From positions 1,859,053 to 1,923,052 of the forward strand of contig NW_022985162.1 in assembly GCF_010093535.1 (NCBI RefSeq): DNA of 64,000 nucleotides, given 5' to 3'. The notes below the pieces were generated by a model. It was not told the DNA's origin, ran no database searches, and was given only the letters and a program-made list of their open reading frames with translations. A program made the position numbers and the translations under genes. This document shows positions 49,125 through 60,500 of this stretch, one piece after another; position 1 is the stretch's first letter; each line of letters begins with the position of its first letter. The stretch comes from Lindgomyces ingoldianus. Its lineage: Eukaryota > Ascomycota > Dothideomycetes > Pleosporales > Lindgomycetaceae.

Positions 49125-50744
49125 TTAAGTGGGTATCGCAGGAATATGTGAACGCCACGCCTCCCATCCCTAGAAACACCTAGTTGAAAAATCCAAGAGT
49201 TGTGAAATTGTTTAGATCTATGCAAAATCAGTTCACATTTCCTCAGACATATAGGCATGAGGGGAACTTACCAGCTTCAAAGCAGCACGATGCACGTGCC
49301 TCGAGAAATTGAGCATAGCCCTAGCTTTATTGTTACCACGCTGCAGCCTGCGATATGCTTCCTGGACATGAGACGGCTGGACCGGCTCCCTCGCTTCCTC
49401 AGGCGGATCGAAGAGACCGCGCTCTCGCTTGCGCTTCAGTCGGTTTTCAGGCTTGCCGCCTGTCGTCTTCTTGTACAGGTCCTCTGCATCTTTGACTTTA
49501 AGCGCTTCTTCCGTGAGTGTCTGCACGATCTCGAAGGTCAGGAAACCTAAGATGTCGATGATGTCATCGGAGGGCTTGGAATCCGTGATGACGCCGAATC
49601 CAGCCCATTCTTTGAACCGCTTGCCCTTGCGGTAGGTGAAGGAAGCTTGGCGGCAGTCAGACCAATGGACGTATTCCTCACGCGTCATGTTCTTAGTGCG
49701 TTCATCTGCATTCTTGAGGCGTTGCAGGGTGGCGAAATTCATTTCCTCTTCCTCCTCGTCTTCGACATCGTCTTTGGCCGGCGGGTTCTCGTTGAAGAAG
49801 GATTGTACTTCCCAGACTAGGTCGACTTTTGCACGTTTCGCTTTCTTTCCAGGTTCTGGGCCGGGACCGCTGCCTGCAACGACTCCCACCGCAAGATCAG
49901 CGTCCCCGGCTGCGACGTCGGCGCCGGCGTCTCCACCTTTGTCGTCGGAGTCTTTGACGGAGCGGCGCACGTCTTTCCATTGGAGGAAGTGGCGGAGTCG
50001 GGAGATCTTGGCGCGATCATGGCGGATGAGCATGAAGAGATCGTCAGTAGAGATGGCGCGGGATCCGCGGCGGGTGGCGAGGGCTGAGCATTCGCGGAGC
50101 ATATGTTGGACCTGGTCTTGCACGATGGATTCGATGAGCGTGGTTGTTTCGGCGGCGGGTTCTCCCGTTTCCCCGGAGACGAACATCATCTGGATTAGAT
50201 CCGTTAGCTCGCGTGGTGCAGGTTTGTAGTGAGTATGCATAGTGTGCTGTATGTCGAGAATACTGTGCGGATGAGGGGGTAAGCAAGGAAACTTGAGCTG
50301 AAGCTCTCATATCTTGGAGGTCTAGGGAGCGGAGGTGGATGGGGAATACAATGGAAAATATAAGGACAAGGTGAAGGAGGAAAGGATGGTGAGTTAAAAC
50401 TAGAACTATTCTGGGGTAACAATAGTTTTGGGAGCGATATGTCGTAATTTCCGGTGGTAAAAGAGATGATATAATGAGCGAAAGGCGCAGAAAAGGGATT
50501 GCTCATATTCCACAGAAACGGGCGTGCGAATCTCCCGTCTTGAATGAGAGAAAAGCTCAGGGATCGGAACCGGACGTACAGAGGAAGAGACGCGCAAGAT
50601 ATACAGAAATCAGGTCACACATGCTCGGACTTCCTGACTCTACGAAATCGAATCCAAAGCACACGTAGAAAGAGCAAGGAGAGAGGGAACAAGTACCTGT
50701 TGGATCTCGGTCCGATACTTTGCCATCTTGTCCTTGTCGGCCAT
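49125..50744 (-). CDS. SPT3: SAGA complex subunit Spt3
   Basis: Exon 1 50744-50697 ([16 protein letters not shown]), a 507-nt intron, exon 2 50189-49272 starting [20 protein letters not shown], then a probable 102-nt intron and a last exon 49169-49125 ending AIPT, for 336 aa. Splicing of exon 1 to exon 2 recreates the conserved [10 protein letters not shown] junction of Spt3. The N-terminal histone fold (residues 1 to about 110, including [20 protein letters not shown]) and the C-terminal fold ([20 protein letters not shown], then [20 protein letters not shown]) are separated by an acidic linker. Spt3 helps SAGA deliver TBP to promoters. The last exon is uncertain: without that intron the frame stops at 49233. 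It is head-to-head with DPH5, 280 bp between start codons. Confidence 0.9.
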
Positions 50745-51024
50745 GGCGAACTACTTTCACAACAACAGATGCGGAGGAGGAAGAAAGCTATGCGGTGGTG
50801 TCCAGCAGCCGGCGTGCGAGGTTCTGGGAAGTGGTCGGCGTGCGTGTTGATGTATGAAAGAAGCGCAGCGGACAGGCTGGACGTGAGGTTCCAAAGTTCG
50901 CGGAAAGGGGTCCGAGCTTTCGGATGTGAATCTTGGCTTTGCCCTATGCGCAGCCCCTCCAAATATTTTAATCTTCACCAATGCCATTCAAGTCTACGTT
51001 CGCTCCACGTGCAAGATTGACAAT
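50745..51024. promoter_or_regulatory. Compact bidirectional promoter SPT3 / DPH5
   Basis: 280 bp between divergent start codons. No TATA box stands out. The first part contains a GGCGTGCG/GTCGGCGTGCG repeat-like motif near 50,810-50,845. Confidence 0.6.
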
Positions 51025-52011
51025 ATGTTGTACCTTGTGGGACTTGGTTTTGCAGACGAGAAGGATATTACGGTTAAAGGACTGGAGATCGTGAAGAAAG
51101 CCGAGCGCGTGTATCTGGAAGCCTACACGGCAGTTTTGCTTGTCGAGAAAAGTGTGTTAGTAAGTCAATTGCTTTTACGAACAAGACAACGAGCAGTAGC
51201 AAAATATGCTCACGTACGGTAGTAGGAAGCCTTCTATGGCCGTCCCGTCATCACCGCCGACCGAGAAATGGTCGAATCGTCTAGTGACGACATCCTCCGC
51301 GACGCCGACAAAGTAGATGTTGCATTCCTCGTAGTGGGCGATCCATTTGGGTATTCTCCCCCCTTCTCCCACCTATATTTGAAGCAAATGTCTCATTGTG
51401 GATTATGTAGCGCAACAACTCACACTGACCTTGTCCTGCGCGCGCGTGAGCTCTCTATTCCCACCCGCTCCATCCCAAACGCGAGCATCTTGACTTCAAT
51501 TGGTACAACTGGCCTCCAACTCTATAATTTCGGGCAAACTGTCTCTATGGTCTTCTTCCTCGATAACTGGAAACCGGTGTCTTTCTATGACCGCATTAAA
51601 GAAAATGTTTCCATTGGCTTGCATACACTCGTCCTCCTAGACATCAAGGTCAAGGAACAGAGTCTGGAAAATATGGCAAGGGGAAGGAAGATATATGAGC
51701 CCCCGAGGTTCATGACCGTCGCACAGTGTGCGCAGCAAATGCTAGAGATCGAGGAGGAGGTTAAGAAGGAGGGTGCGTACACAAAGGAGAGTTTGGCGGT
51801 TGGTGTTGCAAGAGTTGGAGCTGAAGATCAGAAGATCGTTGCTGGTACGCTTGAGGAACTGTGTGAAGCTGATCTAGGGAGGCCACTGCATAGCCTGGTA
51901 TTACTAGGCCGGAGGACACATGATCTAGAGAGGCAGTTCCTCGAGGAGTTTGCAGTCGACAAAAAGGGGTTCAATGCTGTGTGGAGCCGAGACTATGAGA
52001 GGAAGACGTGA
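51025..52011 (+). CDS. DPH5: Diphthine methyl ester synthase Dph5
   Basis: SAM-dependent methyltransferase of the diphthamide pathway, which modifies a histidine of elongation factor 2. Exons 51025-51159, 51226-51350 and 51411-52011 give 286 aa. The second intron (60 nt, GTATTC donor) is a multiple of three and open, so a naive reading keeps 20 extra residues; splicing restores [19 protein letters not shown]. Landmarks: [20 protein letters not shown] at the N-terminus, [32 protein letters not shown], and [20 protein letters not shown]. Length matches yeast and animal Dph5 (about 285-300). The first acceptor could be either of two adjacent TAGs; frame requires the second. Confidence 0.96.
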
Positions 52012-52810
52012 TTCAAAAATACGCTATGAATAACAACTGGACGGGCTTCAGGGACTATTCTCTACCAACAAGGAGACTGGGGTGGATTGGTCCATATTGG
52101 CCTGTGTTGTAAAACGGGACCATTCATCGATAGACCCATCGCCTGACTATCGTAAAAATAGAGAATACTTTTAAACCACGCAAAACGTTCGCATGCACCT
52201 CCTCTTCCTTGCTTGCTCATCCAATCATTCTAATTATTCATCCCAATACTCGTCTACCTACCGTTATATAAGTCCTCTGTCACTACCCTCTCACTGTTCT
52301 CTCTTAACTACTATATTCTCACCCTCTCAACAAAAGAAGGCAAGAACAAAGTAATCGTACTCCGTCTTGCGGATCTGGTCTCTACAAAAACACTAGGCTC
52401 GTGCAGCGAATGAATTGAACGGAACGAAAATTCATGGCGGAGGTAAGAGGCGAAAGATCCACGAAAGCGACCGGAATGAAACGAACTCTGGCTTCAAAAA
52501 TAGCGTCCATCATAATGTATGCTTCCACCCTGCTAGTCTGTCATCAATAGACAAATCCCAGAGATTCCTTATAGTGGCTAGGTTAGACCATAATCGAATA
52601 GTTTCACGATGCGAACATCGAAATTCTTTGAATGATAATGCTTGGGGGACCTAGTATATTCACATCTCGCCTAAGAACAAGAAGAAAAACAAGCCATATG
52701 GGGTGTGTAGAGCCGCCAGTAGATATGTGAGTCTCTGAAAGTTGATAGGTGTCATTAGGATGCACACGTGCAGCAGGAGAAATCCAAAACATAGTGCTAA
52801 CAATATGGTG

Positions 52811-53140
52811 TTAATGCTTAAGAGGTTGAAAGTTAGTCTCCCGAATTAACTCCACTGTCCCTAGATTCAATTTTCCAAGGATATCCTCATCTTTGAGCTC
52901 CTTAGGATCGGTATGCAACCACTCCCCTTTCCCCTTGACCTCGAATTCACAACTCAGACCAGTAACGACATGTTCCGGAGAAAATAAATCCTCCCTGGGG
53001 CAATATCTATGGGGGTCTTCTTTCCTGGTTTGAAAATGACGCGTTTGAGAACGAACTTCAGTCATACCTAGCGGCTTCGAAATGCCGACTTCAATTCCTC
53101 TGTGGTTCCTCTTCCTTTGGGTGATAATCTCGTTCAACAT
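52811..53140 (-). CDS. Possible gene remnant (109 aa ORF)
   Basis: Open frame starting MLNEIITQRKRNHRGIEV, with LSCEFEVKGKGEWLHTDPKE and ILGKLNLGTVELIRE. The latter resembles the strand-rich edge of fungal domains of unknown function, but I cannot name one. A neighbouring frame upstream (53285-53170, starting MASFETELEVTCPHIP) could be a broken 5' part. It is more likely a relic than a working gene. Confidence 0.25.
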   Translation of the reverse strand: MLNEIITQRKRNHRGIEVGISKPLGMTEVRSQTRHFQTRKEDPHRYCPREDLFSPEHVVTGLSCEFEVKGKGEWLHTDPKELKDEDILGKLNLGTVELIRETNFQPLKH

Positions 53141-54073
53141 CCCTCGTATTAGAATAAACAGTCACTCTCAACCGGTAACTGTATCACGAAGAAATCCACA
53201 GCCCACATATGCCTAGAAAAGTTGGCGTCAACAGGAATATGAGGGCAGGTCACCTCCAATTCTGTTTCAAAACTGGCCATATGACGTCGCCTCGCTAGCA
53301 GCTCTCAAAATATCACATTTTTTGAAGATATGCGGAAAGATTTAAGGGGACCAAGTGTCGATTGCGGAATCAAGTGATGGCGATGATAGTCACTGCTGTT
53401 CCTTAGGTCATCCTGCAAATCATTAGGTCCAATCCTCTTACGCACGCCGTCCTCTAAGGGGGTGAAGGTATAGAAACTTTGTCAACTATTCGAAGCCTGC
53501 TTCTTCTTCAACACCACGCCTTGAGACCCATGAAACCTCTATGAGAAATCCTTAATAGCTGCGCTCGACCACCAAAAAAAAGTGTCAAGGGTGGCAGAAA
53601 TGTGGACTTCGTTGCCTCTCTGGTACACAAAACACTAGAATTTACTACGGAGTTTTTCATGGACGATATCTCGCCTCAAAACCAGCATCGGAAACCCTCC
53701 TCCGCTGTTAGCATTAGACTAAGAAGTGACATGCCAATTTGTAAATGTCTTGGGAGTTGACACTGAAACTCAGCTAGAGAAAGAAAGGGAAATATCCCTA
53801 CAGGGAGGCCGGGAAGGCGCAGTGCTCCATATACTGAGGTTTTGGGGGAGCGTGATTTGCCGTATTCGAGGTGCAGTTTAGAATAATGAGAATTAGCAAT
53901 GATCGCTGACAGCAACTATCCATCTTCCCTGTGAAAAGCGCTCGCTGAGACCCATCTACTGCATGTTATCACATAATGTAGAGCATGAATAGGGTGGGTC
54001 TACCTGTTAAACCTTTTGCTGAATCAAGGAGAATATTAACAGGATACGGATTTCTGTCCTACACTTCCCCTTC

Positions 54074-54529
54074 TCATGTTCCACATTGGGTAGCGGCCAC
54101 CGTAACCATTCCACAGCACAAAGCCATATACTTCGGCTCTTCCACAGCAATCGTGCCGTTTGTTCCTCCTAGCTCCCCATTCTTCCTCTCTACGAACCGC
54201 TTGATAAGAAAAATCACCAGAAAGACCGCTACTGAAACACCCACGGAGATGCTGATAAGTAAACCTGTACCGATGGGTTGGCTCGACGCTGACCCTTTAC
54301 CACTCGGTGTGACTGGGAGTGTTGGAAGGGGTTGCCAGGTGGAGGTATATATATTCCATGTTAGGGCTGCAGTCGATTGAGAGGGGGTGGCGGTAGTAGT
54401 GGGGGAGAATGTAGATGGCGAGGGTAATGTTTGTTGATCTGAAGAGACAGGAGTTGATGTTACTAGGAGTTCTGATATTTGGGAGAAGTTTGAGAGTACC
54501 TCTGGTGGTAGGCTCATATTTATCGCCAC
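54074..54529 (-). CDS. Putative Ser/Thr-rich single-pass membrane protein
   Basis: Frame of 151 codons: a Ser/Thr/Pro-rich stalk (TPVSSDQQTLPSPSTFSPTT), then a clear hydrophobic segment GLLISISVGVSVAVFLVIFL followed by positive KRFVERKNGE, a typical stalk-plus-transmembrane arrangement of fungal surface proteins. No signal peptide precedes it, so a 5' exon is probably missing; the minus-strand frames at 54754-54533 are candidates but I could not join them convincingly. Function unknown. Confidence 0.45.
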   Translation of the reverse strand: MAINMSLPPEVLSNFSQISELLVTSTPVSSDQQTLPSPSTFSPTTTATPSQSTAALTWNIYTSTWQPLPTLPVTPSGKGSASSQPIGTGLLISISVGVSVAVFLVIFLIKRFVERKNGELGGTNGTIAVEEPKYMALCCGMVTVAATQCGT

Positions 54530-55066
54530 CTCTCAATAGAGTAAGTACATGGATAACTTTCCGAGTTTAAGGACTCGCAAAAAAACGAACGAAAACGGGA
54601 TTGGGGAAGACAGCGAATGCGAAAGTGGATCTGATATCTTACGATATCTTTTGATTGTTTTATCAGGCACCAGAATTCGCACTTCGGCGAAGTGGTAAGG
54701 CTGACTTTCCAATTCGAAGGGCAGGGTATTAAACATGTTCCAGTATACATGCATGCTATATGAAGCCCGCCACCTTCGGAAAGCTAAGCAAAGATTCTAC
54801 ATGTATACACATGTTCTAGAATCGAATTGGTTATCAAATATCATTTAGATCTATCGACACACCTGAATCGAGGTTCGTTGGAATATAAGTGCGGAGAAGA
54901 CCTTTTTCTCACAGAATGAGATTGAACACTTATGGGGGGTGTATCGGGCTACCCGCCGTGTCAGGAAACCATTTTCAGATGAGGTGCCTACATCGAAACC
55001 GGTTGATGTCCTCCTCTTTGTTTCTCGTCGATGTTGGTTCAAAGTAACATATCCAGGGAGCTAGTT

Positions 55067-57096
55067 TTACTCCCAGTTCTCAGGTGGATAAGACGAGGCA
55101 TTCACACACACTGGCTCCCAGAAATATTTGCTTGTATCTCCCCAGCCCCAATATAGCGCACCAAGCGAATGCATATCGCCTGGATGGTTTGGTGGTCGAC
55201 GACCCCTCCGAGGGAATCCAGAGACGGGCCACATTGGAACGTAACAAACTTCCTGCGAATTTACAGTCAGGATATATGTCGGATACCCGAATCCGAAGAA
55301 AAGCGACGACTACTTACATCGGCGCCACATGAATCATCACAACTTGTCCATTTCTCAACCCAACCCAGCCATGCCATCAGATCTTCCACCTTCGCTTTCC
55401 AACTTTGTACAGCAGTGGGAAGGTCGCCTAGAAGGTTCGCTCGCCGCTGAATCTTGTCTTCCGAATGTATCGAGTTAAAATTTAGAAGCCACTGATGCTC
55501 GACTCCCAGGCCAATCTCTATGACAGTCCCGCAGATCCCTGCCAATGTTTCTTTCACTGCGTAATACGCCGCATTGTCTCCCTCGCCCAATTCATATTTG
55601 TCCACATCGTGCTGACTCTGGCATCTTTCTAAAGTTGCCAATGCGAGAGGAGAGCCCACGTCGAACATGGTTTCCAAAGTTGCGCTATCATATGGACGCC
55701 CTGGCGGATACTCAAGGAATGGCATCATGAACCAATGCGTCAGTGCTCTGATCTGTTGAAGCCACTCCCGAGATTGAGACTGAAAGTCGCTATTCAGAGC
55801 TTGAAGAAGCTTTTGAATCTCACGGGCGTACCCGACAACAATGCTCTTTGTTAGATAATGCCAATCCACACCACTGCAGCCTTCATCACCTTTCAGTGCG
55901 TTCTTCAATCTTCTTTCTGAAGCTTGCCGCATGAATAGCCCATCGGTATTTCCCACACTGTCTAGCGAGTGCTCCCTCCGCCTCCTCGTAAGCTTCTCGA
56001 GTCCTGTTTGCCTAGGTGATTCTCCTTCTGGACCGTTCCACCTCCCGTCTCCAGTCAAATTCAGTCTTATTGTCTCGTCCTCGATTCTCGTACGGCTCTG
56101 GTTTAGGAGCTCGGGCTCGTAGAAGGAAAACACACCACATGGGTTGACCTTGATCCTAGCATCACCGAAGTATCGTTTTGCGGCAGCTGAAAACCAGAAC
56201 CAGTTGGCGCTGTCCCTAAATGGCTCCGTAGGATCGGTCATTCCGGGTCCATGAGGTCCCTCATCACCCTTCACTCTTAACTTCGCTTGAATCTGAAGTT
56301 GCTCGAATATTCTAACACGTTCCGTGTCTATTGGTGTCGAATCTTCAAGTCGTGGTGCCGAAACGTTCAGATTCGAGAGCAACTTCAAAGATGGACTATC
56401 AAAATCGCACCAAATGACTTCGAATCCGGCGTTCATTCTCACAATTCCCTCATAGCCCCAACCGATTCCACCAAGACCTCGAGACACAAGCCACTTGCAT
56501 AGCCCTCTAGCGCGAAAATATTCGTCTTCCAATGGATTCCAGTGGCCTGGAGGTCTTCTCGGTGGATCGTCCCCCCTTTCCCTCTCTTTGCCATCACTAC
56601 CCTCATCTTGGAGTCGTCTACCATGATTAGGTGGGGATCTCCATCCACCCCGCCTTGGGATGCTGTCACTGCCGTTATAAAGCAACACCATCTGACTCGT
56701 AGTGCCATCCCCTATCAAATTCGCGCTCGCGCCGTCGAAATATACAGCTTTGACATCTTTCATTGTCCGATAGGTCAGCATTCGGGAATCAGGCATCGAG
56801 CCCATAATGCCGTAAGCCATTTCAATGTCCAAGGCGAGCCATTCGGGGCTTGGGGGGGTGTCATTGTCATGGCGGCCGTGGTAGAGGAGTGTGTGTCGGG
56901 GAATGGTAACAGATGCGATGGTGTGACCATTCGGGAAGAGGTTTTGTGGGTAAGTTTGAAGGAGTGTGGCGAGAGAATGAAAGATATATGGGGAAGGGGA
57001 TGTGAAGTTTAGAAAGGGAAGGAAGGAAGTTGAATGAACGAAAGGGACAAGAAACAAAATAGTATGAATACATCTGAGTAATGATAGTGGGAACAT
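55067..57096 (-). CDS. Secreted conserved fungal protein of unknown function
   Basis: Exon 1 57096-55318 and exon 2 55252-55067 (65-nt intron) give 654 aa. The join turns ...SCDDSCGAD into EVCYVPMWPVSGF, a Cys-Trp-rich tail. Residues 1-23 (MFPLSLLRCIHTILFLVPFV...) form a signal peptide. The core has LFPNGHTIASVTIPRHTLLY, a block typical of a large fungal family, then EWLALDIEMAYG, VKAVYFDGASANL and EGIVRMNAGFEVIWCDF, then GVDWHYLTKSIVVGYAREIQ. Several N-x-S/T sites (NFTS, NGSD, NVSA, NLTG) fit an extracellular glycoprotein. A low-complexity insert (RRGGWRSPPNHGRR...) sits near residues 150-190. No catalytic motif of a known enzyme class is evident; the function of the family is unknown to me. 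Confidence 0.8.
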
Positions 57097-57768
57097 TTTG
57101 AGTGTGCGGTGGAAAGGCGAAACTTAATTCTACCCCATGGTTGTGTGAAAAACTTCAAGATGTGAATTCTTGGAGGAAGTATCGTGCATGCGTGATTTCT
57201 TAAGTACCAATCCTGTAATCGGCAGCCTTATCGCGGTGATGTGAGTCGTGGGGTGACGCGTCCTCCAATCCCACTTTGGTTTTATCGCCGAGAGGTTCGA
57301 GGCCTCGAAAAGGATAAGGAGACGACTATGAACAAAAATATGAAGATATATTAGGTTTGCAAGAAAAGCGTAAGTCAAGCCCGTCTGTGTTGCGTGACGC
57401 GATCGATGAGCGGCGTGGTGTCGCAGATCACAAAGGTGCACCCGAGTCATCTATGCAGGTTGTTGGTGGGGCATTGAAAGAAGAAACATGCATCTCAAGT
57501 TTCTTTAGCAAACTTCCATCGTGCTTACTCTCCTTTTCATATATAAAATGCTTCCGTTACCGGATCGGACAGGGTTCATACAAGCAGTGATGATGGTTGA
57601 TTTGGTGTTGAGTGAGGTGTAGGCGTGACGTAATAGCAGGAACCTCAACATGTGAAAGCTGGAAAGCTTAATATTGCTTCGACGAAGCCCGCTCATACGA
57701 CAACAATCCTTCCCCGGAAGACCCTCGTTGAAGTAGACGCTCCTCGAAACCCGGGGCTCAGATCTTCT
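57097..57768. promoter_or_regulatory. Divergent promoter region
   Basis: Separates the secreted-protein gene (-) from the SigF-like gene (+). No gene is supported. Confidence 0.5.
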
Positions 57769-58528
57769 ATGATGGAGAATCCAGGTTCGAATCTCCCAAA
57801 TTCCCTCTTTTGGAATCCGGATGCTGAACTCGTGTAGTCAAAGAAATTCTAGGTGTCATCCACCTCCTCACACAATCCCCCCCATCCGAGCAGCGAGAGG
57901 CCATACAGACCTATTTTATACCTAATGCGTCGTTTACACATCCATTCTGCCGGACTGGGAGCTGGGAAAACTCAAGGATCTTGGTCGAGGCAATCTATCG
58001 ATGGTATAAGATCATGAGCCCAAGGATTGATCTCGCTGTCCATTCGGTTGGTAGGTGTCATTTAATCATTCGCTACCAATCTGTGAGGTTGAACGGGAGG
58101 CTTAGACATGCATGCTGACGGGAGCAACAGCCTTTGACGAACCCAATCTCCTGCTCTACGTCAACATATCCCAAGTTTTCCGCATCTGGTTTATCCCATT
58201 CTACCGCGCTCCTGTGTCTCTTGTCACAGTCCTCCAACTGAACCATAACAAAGGGAATGGACTATATTACATCCATAGCCAAAACGACCTGTACCAAGTA
58301 GATCAGTTCGTAAAGTTTGTGGCTCCAGGAGGCTGGGTCATCGTCTGGATGTGGCAATTCTTGGCAACGTTATTCTGTTTGCTTGGTGCTGCAGCGCTCT
58401 GGCCGGTTAGTGTAGCGGAAGAGCTAATGTTCCAGGATGGCCAATTCGGCACTTGGAGAAAAGACGAAGGTTTGGTGGATGGCATTGAATTGTTGGATCT
58501 TGATAGGAAAAGCCTAGCAAATGATTGA
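57769..58528 (+). CDS. SigF-like NTF2-fold protein with C-terminal membrane segment
   Basis: Exons 57769-57784, 57838-58050 and 58131-58528 give 208 aa. Exon 1 is tiny (MMENP plus one base) and the 53-nt intron has a GTTCGA donor, unusual, but its branch-like GCTGAAC and GTGTAG acceptor are good and it yields MENPVKEILGVIHLLTQSPP. The second intron (80 nt) joins LAVHSV to AFDEPNLLLYVNISQ. The NTF2-like core holds NASFTHPFCRTGSW, VEAIYRWYKIMSPRIDL and FRIWFIPFYRAPVSLVTVLQ. Near 160-185 is a membrane helix (GWVIVWMWQFLATLFCLLGA). Fungal members are named SigF-like after weak similarity to a bacterial protein; the role is unknown. Confidence 0.8.
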
Positions 58529-60500
58529 AGACCTCCCCTGGCTAGACAAGAAGGCGAACCTTGCAGGCAATAAGGGAGTCGAGGTGGCCTCCTAGGTCCG
58601 GTCTTTTAGTCTTCCCCGATCTGGGTTGATGTCTAATTGAAATACTTCTGAAACATCTTTGATAGCTTCTGAATTGTGGGAATTGGAAGTTGAGCGCTAA
58701 GTGCACGCAGATTTTACCTGTTCTCCATTCTCGATTCACGTGAATGAGATTCCAGATTATATAATGATACTTCTCAACAAACAACAAGCATGACTTGTTG
58801 GAGCTGGTACAGGAAGAGTGAAGGGTCCGTGAAATCGGGACATGAGGCATTCTCTTAAATGTTTAGAACAGTCAGAAACAGACTCCTGTGTGCATTGTGG
58901 CGAGGTGCGACATGGAGGCCCCCCGAACGTTTCCGAGGCTGTCGAACTCGCCGCGACGAATGCTCTAAATATAGGCACGTGCCTGCACCCCGACTGAAAC
59001 ATTACCTTCCTTTCAAGACAAATCCCGCCAAATCAAGCACTTAAGGCCGGCTATATTAGCAACTTTCTTCCTTTGTGGAAAAGTTTTCTGAAAGCAGTAT
59101 CGCTAATGGATATGACATGAGATGACGCCCGACCAAGTGAATTGCTGGATGTGCTGATGCCCGCGACTATTGAGTCAGGCTCTAGGACATGGAAATGCTC
59201 CCGGTGTCGGCCGTCCTTAAAAAGATGACGTAGCAATACGACAGTTACTAAGATGCTGCGCCAGAACCTATGCCTTGGAGATAGGTATCCAAGATTTCAG
59301 CTAAGGGCTGGACGCAATGTTGGGAGCTGAGATAAGGTAGGGCTTGAGCTGGGCTATCATGTCACCGAGACGCGGGTCTCCAGTCAGAAGGAACCTCGTG
59401 CCTTGGAGCGATCACGGTAAGGGAGTAAATGGTCGAACCATCATGGATACAGTGGTTCAGCGGGCAAGAGGCGGAGCTAGGCCTTAGCTGAGTCGGGGGA
59501 GCTTTGCAATAGATGCGCCAGGAAATGGCTTAGAATTAGGGCATTCAACTGTGCCTCCTCAGCTTTGATTTAATGTAGGCCATGCCCTCATTGCTGACTT
59601 GAAATAAGAGAACTGATGGTGTTGGAGTGTGTGGCCTGCGGCGCGTGATGCAGGGCACCTGGCGCTTCAGCAGCTAGCCCGGCAAGTTGATTCCGAAATG
59701 ACCCATGAAAATTCGAACTTCGAAGGATTTGCTTCTGGCGCCTTCATCGCATGAGGAAGAGCCATGTGGCGCTTGAATTCCATGTGTTTGATCTAAAAGC
59801 GCCACTGGTGTGCGGCAAATGTTCTAGTTTGCGCATTCAGGCGGAGTTGGTGGAATTTGAGATTGCAAAAGGGTGTCGAATTTTGACAAGGGGGGAATCC
59901 CCTGCAGAGAATCGTTCATGTGGCCAGTCAGAAGAGGCTGTTGTGAAAGATGACAAGGACCCCCTTGTACCGACATGGTGCGGAGAAACTTAGGCGTTAG
60001 TAACGGTTTGATGGACTTGCTTCGAGAGAAAGCTTGGTTGTCCAACACCATTGGTTGATCACCTGCGACAACCGGACTTCTGGGATGAGAAGGGAGCGAT
60101 CTTGGAGGAGTGGTGTCGTGATGCCTCATTTCTAGCCGTTTCCCCTGTTCAAGCATCGGTCCATGGGTAGTAAAATATTTCCTTGCGATTGCGCCCATAC
60201 ATCTCATATGTTATTTCTCATTCTCCTTATCACCCTCCCCATGCCATCTTCAGAATCAAGTGAGATCTCTCCGTCTTTCGATTAAACGCCACTGCCCACG
60301 CCTCGATCTTGTGTCACTCGTGCCGCTTCGCAAGGCTTCCCACCTACCTCCCTGGACTAAATTTGCGATCAAAGCCACCATCGGTTGCACCGTGCCGTTA
60401 CTGGTTTCATTTGCCTGACAAAGTTCGGATACAAAATCTGTCCAGTTCCAACAAGTCCGCTGTTTCCTCGACACTCGTTTTTTGCCATTCAATCATTACC
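58529..60500. other. Gene-empty spacer of 2 kb and promoter of the GPI-type protein gene
   Basis: Only short ORFs, including a minus-strand 127-codon frame at 60207-59824 with no recognisable features. CT-rich tracts before 60501 fit a promoter and leader. Confidence 0.4.

Larger units (their letters stand above)
52012..55066. other. 3-kb region with two weak ORFs
   Basis: Apart from the two minus-strand candidates listed separately, no coding signal is visible. Composition is ordinary. Confidence 0.4.

Noticed and set aside
57780..57800. tRNA B box (GGTTCGAATCT)
   Set aside because: The flanking bases cannot form a T-stem and no A box lies upstream; it is the intron donor region of the SigF-like gene.
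59824..60207. 127-codon minus-strand ORF as a gene
   Set aside because: No motif, no splice partners, and composition like the surrounding spacer.
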